NCBI GenBank assembly: GCA_029204225.1
Contig: CM055092.1
Span: 45,764,087 to 45,828,086 of the forward strand
Reading direction: 5' to 3'
From: Diphasiastrum complanatum
Taxonomy: Eukaryota; Streptophyta; Lycopodiopsida; Lycopodiales; Lycopodiaceae
Length of the DNA stretch: 64,000 bases
The notes beneath the pieces are model-generated. The model was not told the origin of the DNA, ran no database searches, and saw only the letters and a list, made by a program, of their open reading frames with translations. Position 1 is the first letter of the stretch. Every line of letters begins with the position of its first letter. Position numbers and translations under genes: made by a program. This document shows positions 59,785-64,000 of the stretch, in pieces.

Positions 59785-61653
59785 TCCATTTCAAAAGCAA
59801 TGAATGGAGATCTTTTTTTAGTACACAACAGCTCAAGGATTCATTTGAGCTCAAAGAGGTTGACGTGGGAGTCACTGTTGCCCACTTTTTATTCTTTTGA
59901 AGAACTTACATCAACTTTATTATTTAAGCTTAAGCTCTAGATCACTAATAAAAACCATAGAGTATAAGATTATGCAAGCCGAGTTTTCTGCTTTAAGACT
60001 CTCGACAATGTACAGTTTAAGCATTTCTTATCATGTACATTATTTTCAATTGAAGTGCAATTTGTGGTGCTCTTCCTTGCACTTCTGCTGTTCATATTGT
60101 GTTCTGTGTAATGTTACGAAAGTGAGTTTGCTCAGAGACTTGTGCCAAATATAATGAAAATACATCGTGTGAGACTAGGCACTTTTGACTGCAAGGTTGG
60201 TAATAATCACCCTATGTTTCGGTGGTGGTTAGTCTTTTAAGTGAAGCTGGATGTAATAAGGGCTCTGTTGTCCTGTAAACACTCCAAAAAGGCAGAGTTA
60301 TCCTTTGTATATGTGAGTATCCCACATTTAAAAAAACTTCAATGGGAGAGGCTAATGCATCTATAGATTTGAATCATTTGCAAGTCACATGCTTAAGTGC
60401 CATATGGTAAATCAATGTAACTGTTCTTCCCAAAGGCAATTTAAACTAGTATACGTTAACCCAGACATCCCAACGAGTTTCAAGAAAACTTTTCTAGATC
60501 ATCCTATTTCTTTGTAAGTATTCTCGCTGACTGCCTGGGTGTTCATGTAGTGTATCATTCCAGTACTATTTTCAGCTATTCTTTCTAGCTCACGATTTTT
60601 CACATGAGGCTTGCTTGCTGTTATCAAACAAAAAAAACAAACAAATTCTTTAAGAGCTTGCCATTTTTACCCTTATGTCATTAGCTTAAGACTCAGTTTT
60701 TTATTGTTTGATTTAGCTTTTTTGGCACTTTGGGAACTCGATCAATTGTTTTGTGGGTCCTTCAGCTAGTGGAAACATTAATCTAGATTTGTGATTACTA
60801 TAATGCGACATGATAGTTAGATGTTGTTGACATATTATTGTGCATAGAGGATCTAAAGTCATAGTGATTGGATGTCATACCATGATGTGAATTATTGATT
60901 GCACACATTGACTTGTATGTTCACCTAGTAATGCATCTTTGTTTTAGGGGGGGTTGAGCTTGGGACCAAAGAAACTTTGGGTGCTATTGGCCAAGCTAAC
61001 CAATGAGCCAACATCGTTGGATCCTTAATGTAATGATTGGAACAATAATGCATTGATGCTTTTGATAGAGGACCTTTTGTCAAAAGTCTTTGTCAATTCA
61101 CAGATGAATCACTGAACTTGCACAACAAGCTTTGAGTAAGCCCCTCAGCAAGTCATTAAACATCAACAGTAAACATTATGTTAATCATGACCTCCTTTCA
61201 GACCTTCAACAGGTTGGCATGCATGTTAAAAGGCCTTGCAACATCAATTGCTAGATGTCTTGGTAGGTACAAGGTCTTGGATTATTGATAGAGGACTATT
61301 CCATCAGAGGATTTGTGCATCAATAAGCCAAAGTCAATAACTTTTGGAGACCCAAGTGGTGTTGTACATCCATGGACATATTTTGTTGATGCTTTCAATA
61401 CATCTACTACTATAGGGTTCGACATAAATGTGGAGCTTGAGGAATTTTAGATGATCTATTTCAAGAGTCTTTCGAGTCCTTTGCATTTTCTTAGTTGCTA
61501 ATTACTTGATAGATTTTGTGAGCTCTTTCTTTTGTGATGTCATTTTCACCTTTTGAGTGATATCCCTTGCATTTTGCAACCTTTAAAATTATATGTCGTC
61601 TCAATAATTAATGTGTTCATTTTATAGCACATTTTGAGTGGGTTTGTTTTGTC
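59785..61653. other. DP 3' flank and intergenic region
   Basis: No gene is recognised. Candidate polyadenylation signals follow DP (AATAAAAACC near 59946). Short open frames in this stretch show no family features. Confidence 0.5.
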
Positions 61654-61965
61654 ATGGTTAATATGTATTGCATGATCGGGATTGATGTGCCTTTTTATCC
61701 TAAAATGAGGTTTCATGAGGGGTTTTTATGTCAGCTGCCAAACCCTAATTTGCATTCATTGACGATACTGATGAAAGCCTATGTCAAGAATGACCTTGGT
61801 AAAGAAGCATTGGAATGCTTTTATCAAATGCAGGTATGTGAAATCCAGCCAAATAGAGTCACTTTTATCGCCGTTGTAGATGCGTGCGCAAGCACAGCAA
61901 ATATTGAAAATGGGCAGGAACTTCATGGTGTCATTAGAGAGAGGGGCACACAACCACTAAAATAA
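61654..61965 (+). pseudogene. PPR gene fragment
   Basis: It reads NPNLHSLTILMKAYVKNDLG, KEALECFYQMQ, IQPNRVTFIAVVDACASTAN and IENGQELHGVI, the pattern of plant PLS-type pentatricopeptide repeats (about two repeats). PPR proteins bind organellar RNA. Full genes have ten or more repeats, so this is a fragment with no flanking repeats or end domains visible. It ends at TAA 61963-61965, followed by AT-rich DNA (61966-62230). Confidence 0.75.
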
Positions 61966-62229
61966 GTAAAAAATCTATTTTTGTTTGTTTTAAAAAAAAA
62001 TTGAAAAAATACTTTTAGATCTTAAAACTTTTTAAATGAAAATGTATTTAAAAAAAAATATTTTAAAAATTGAAGAAAAAACTTTAATTAATATTTTTTA
62101 AATTTTAATATTTTTTAAAAATAATAAACTATAGGAATATTCAAATATTTAAACATTCAAAAATATAAAATGATTGTAAAATAAATTACTTAAAAATAGT
62201 AAAAAATTCTAGGAAATTTTGTCTCGATT

Positions 62230-63180
62230 CGCGAAGCGAATCGATCCTATCCTATCCTGTTGAAATTACATTTTATTTTGGGGCTTCCGAAAGAATTTCA
62301 GCTAGAAGTGCGGCATAATCAACCGCAGATAATCGAAGATGTTGTTTGCTTTGCGAAAAGCTTTGATGACGGCCATTTTGCCTCTCGCAAGGAGCAAAAT
62401 TTGCCCAAGGTTGAGCAGAAAAAAAAAATGTTTCAAAAAACAAGGCAGAGACAAGACGGCAGACACCGGTTCCCAAGGCAGAAAAAAACGCCTCAAGTTG
62501 GATCCAGACTACGACAAGACGAGGACCGGCGGCTTGTGCTTCTCCTGTATGGAGAAAGGGCATCTTTCAAAAAATTGCCCAAAGAATGGCGGGCAACTGA
62601 AAACTTTTAAAGCGCCAGGTAATTCTAGTATTTCTTTTGTTGATGTATCTTTTACGGATGGCTCTAGTTGCAAGAATTGTTGTTTTACTACTATTGTTTT
62701 TGGCCCCCACGATCTCATTCGTATGAATGGAATCGTAGGATGCCAAGCTGTGACTGTTCTTTTTGATGATGGTTCCACACATAACTTCATAAATGCTAAA
62801 CTGGTATAGAAGCTCAGGGCGGCTACCGTGCCAAGTAATCACTTGTACGTGGTGAAAATGGCATCGGGGGAAGATCGGCAAGCTTGGGATCCGCTTGTTC
62901 CTCAACTGCCGCTTCAGATTCAAGATTATGTTGAACCGCTAGATTTTCATATTATGAATTTGGATAGCATAGACATAATGGTTTTATTCTAAAAATGAGT
63001 CTTTAAGAAAGGATTATGTTACTCATAGTATTTCCTTCTTGCATAAGGGCTCGTTGGTTGAACTAAAAGGCGGTGTAAATAGGCTTTGATCCTTTGGTTT
63101 ATGCTTTAGAAGTTGTTGAATATTTGAAAGATTCTAGTAATAAAGTTTATCTTCGTTTTTTGAAAGATGAAATTTATGTG
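62230..63180 (+). pseudogene. Ty3-gypsy gag-protease fragment
   Basis: Plus-strand frames: LGLPKEFQLEVRHNQPQIIE (gag), a basic stretch, zinc knuckle CFSCMEKGHLSKNC, then VFGPHDLIRMNGIVGCQAVT and protease VLFDDGSTHNFIN with the usual DTGS changed to DDGS. It continues in broken frames to YVEPLDFHIMNLDSIDIM and SSNKVYLRFLKDEIY. It is related in layout to gypsy-1 but is a different, much older copy. Confidence 0.85.
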
Positions 63181-64000
63181 GATAATCATGCAATCCAGAG
63201 GTCAAGTGGATATGGTTGTCTTCTATGCCCTCTCCTGAAAGTGGCTTGAGCAGTTTGTCTACGAGCCTTGGCCTCTTCGTATAGAGAAATCCACTTTGTA
63301 TTTTCTCGCTATTAAGAATGCAAAACTTATTTACCTTCTCCCTGAAGGACTCACTCATTCTCATGATCGCTCTTTTTCCTTGAGGAACCTCTCCAACAAC
63401 ACGCTCATCATCCTTCTTATCTCAAAGACGAGGAATAGAAGGATCGCTATGAGCAAGGAACTCCGTGATGTAAACCATGGACTCTTGCACTAGCCATCCT
63501 TCCGCCATGCTACCCTCAGGCCTTGCTCTTTGTCTCTGTGAAAGTACTGTACTTTAGGACCATAAATGGATCTACAAAAGATCCACAAGAGTGTTTGGAT
63601 GCTTGCTTAACAATCTATCAAAAAATTAGTCATCAAAAAGTTGATCTAGATTGGCAATTTGACAAACAACAAGCATTAACAATCAAAAGCATTGATCAAC
63701 ATTGAAATCCAAGCCCACACGTGTGTAATACAGGCTGTAGTACGGCCTTCAACTTGAGAAACAAGTAGAAATTGATTTGGTTTCATTTGGATCACAAAAA
63801 CTCAATGTACATAGTGAACTAGCTTGAGATTGCCAATGAGCTCCAAAATTTTCCTATCTTCTCACTATGGAGAGAGGGAATACATAGCAAATTCGACTTC
63901 CTTCTTGAAGTTAGGTGGATTTCCAGCATGTAATAAGGAAGTTAACTCACTCTCCTTGACCTAAAATGAAAACCCTAGTCTATTTCCTAGAGTTATGCTT
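63181..64000. other. window end, no gene recognised
   Basis: Only short open frames without recognisable content. Nothing else can be supported before the window edge. Confidence 0.5.

Overview
The window is nuclear DNA of a seed plant, most likely a flowering plant. It carries spliceosomal host genes (a DP-type cell-cycle transcription factor, a gene for a tail-anchored protein with a KASH-like end, a PPR fragment). These are embedded in plant transposable elements: Ty1-copia, Ty3-gypsy chromovirus, CACTA, hAT and LINE. Long (CT)n/(GA)n microsatellites are frequent. I cannot name the species. By my boundaries roughly 60% of the window is mobile-element DNA, nearly all of it broken.

Layout. 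1-1055: a possible exon end, then a degenerate three-unit tandem repeat. 1056-10889: a decayed copia element (copia-1) split by a chromovirus (3329-10269). A deletion has removed the end of the chromovirus 3' LTR together with adjacent copia sequence. 12340-14475: the 3' part of a host gene whose last exon encodes a single membrane span and a C-terminus ending PPPT. 14476-19989: AT-rich DNA with a tandem duplication and a long GA tract. 20022-28482: a CACTA-superfamily element whose ends read CACAA instead of CACTA, with palindromic subterminal repeats, two divergent gene sets and a run of long CT microsatellites. It sits inside the 3' LTR of a minus-strand copia element (copia-2, to 33696). 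36585-40699: two copies of one copia family in opposite orientation, one apparently inserted in the other. 40700-42963: a non-coding LTR-type remnant. 44770-59784: a DP gene (DPB-like) with at least ten coding exons, a GC-AG intron and one intron of about 8.1 kb. 61654-63200: a PPR fragment and a gypsy gag-protease fragment.

How the parts relate. The only gene that looks intact over its core is DP. Its exons join in phase and encode the winged-helix DNA-binding domain, the dimerisation region and the conserved C-terminal block. The DP protein pairs with E2F proteins in the nucleus to control G1/S genes. Its large intron has collected two LINEs, a duplicated block around a gypsy integrase fragment, a hAT transposase relic and a third LINE copy. 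Two of those LINE copies go from ORF1 straight to the same 3' UTR with no ORF2. Their last bases resemble the 3' end of the neighbouring ORF2-bearing LINE. This suggests a non-autonomous ORF1-only family, and it is the observation I consider most worth following.
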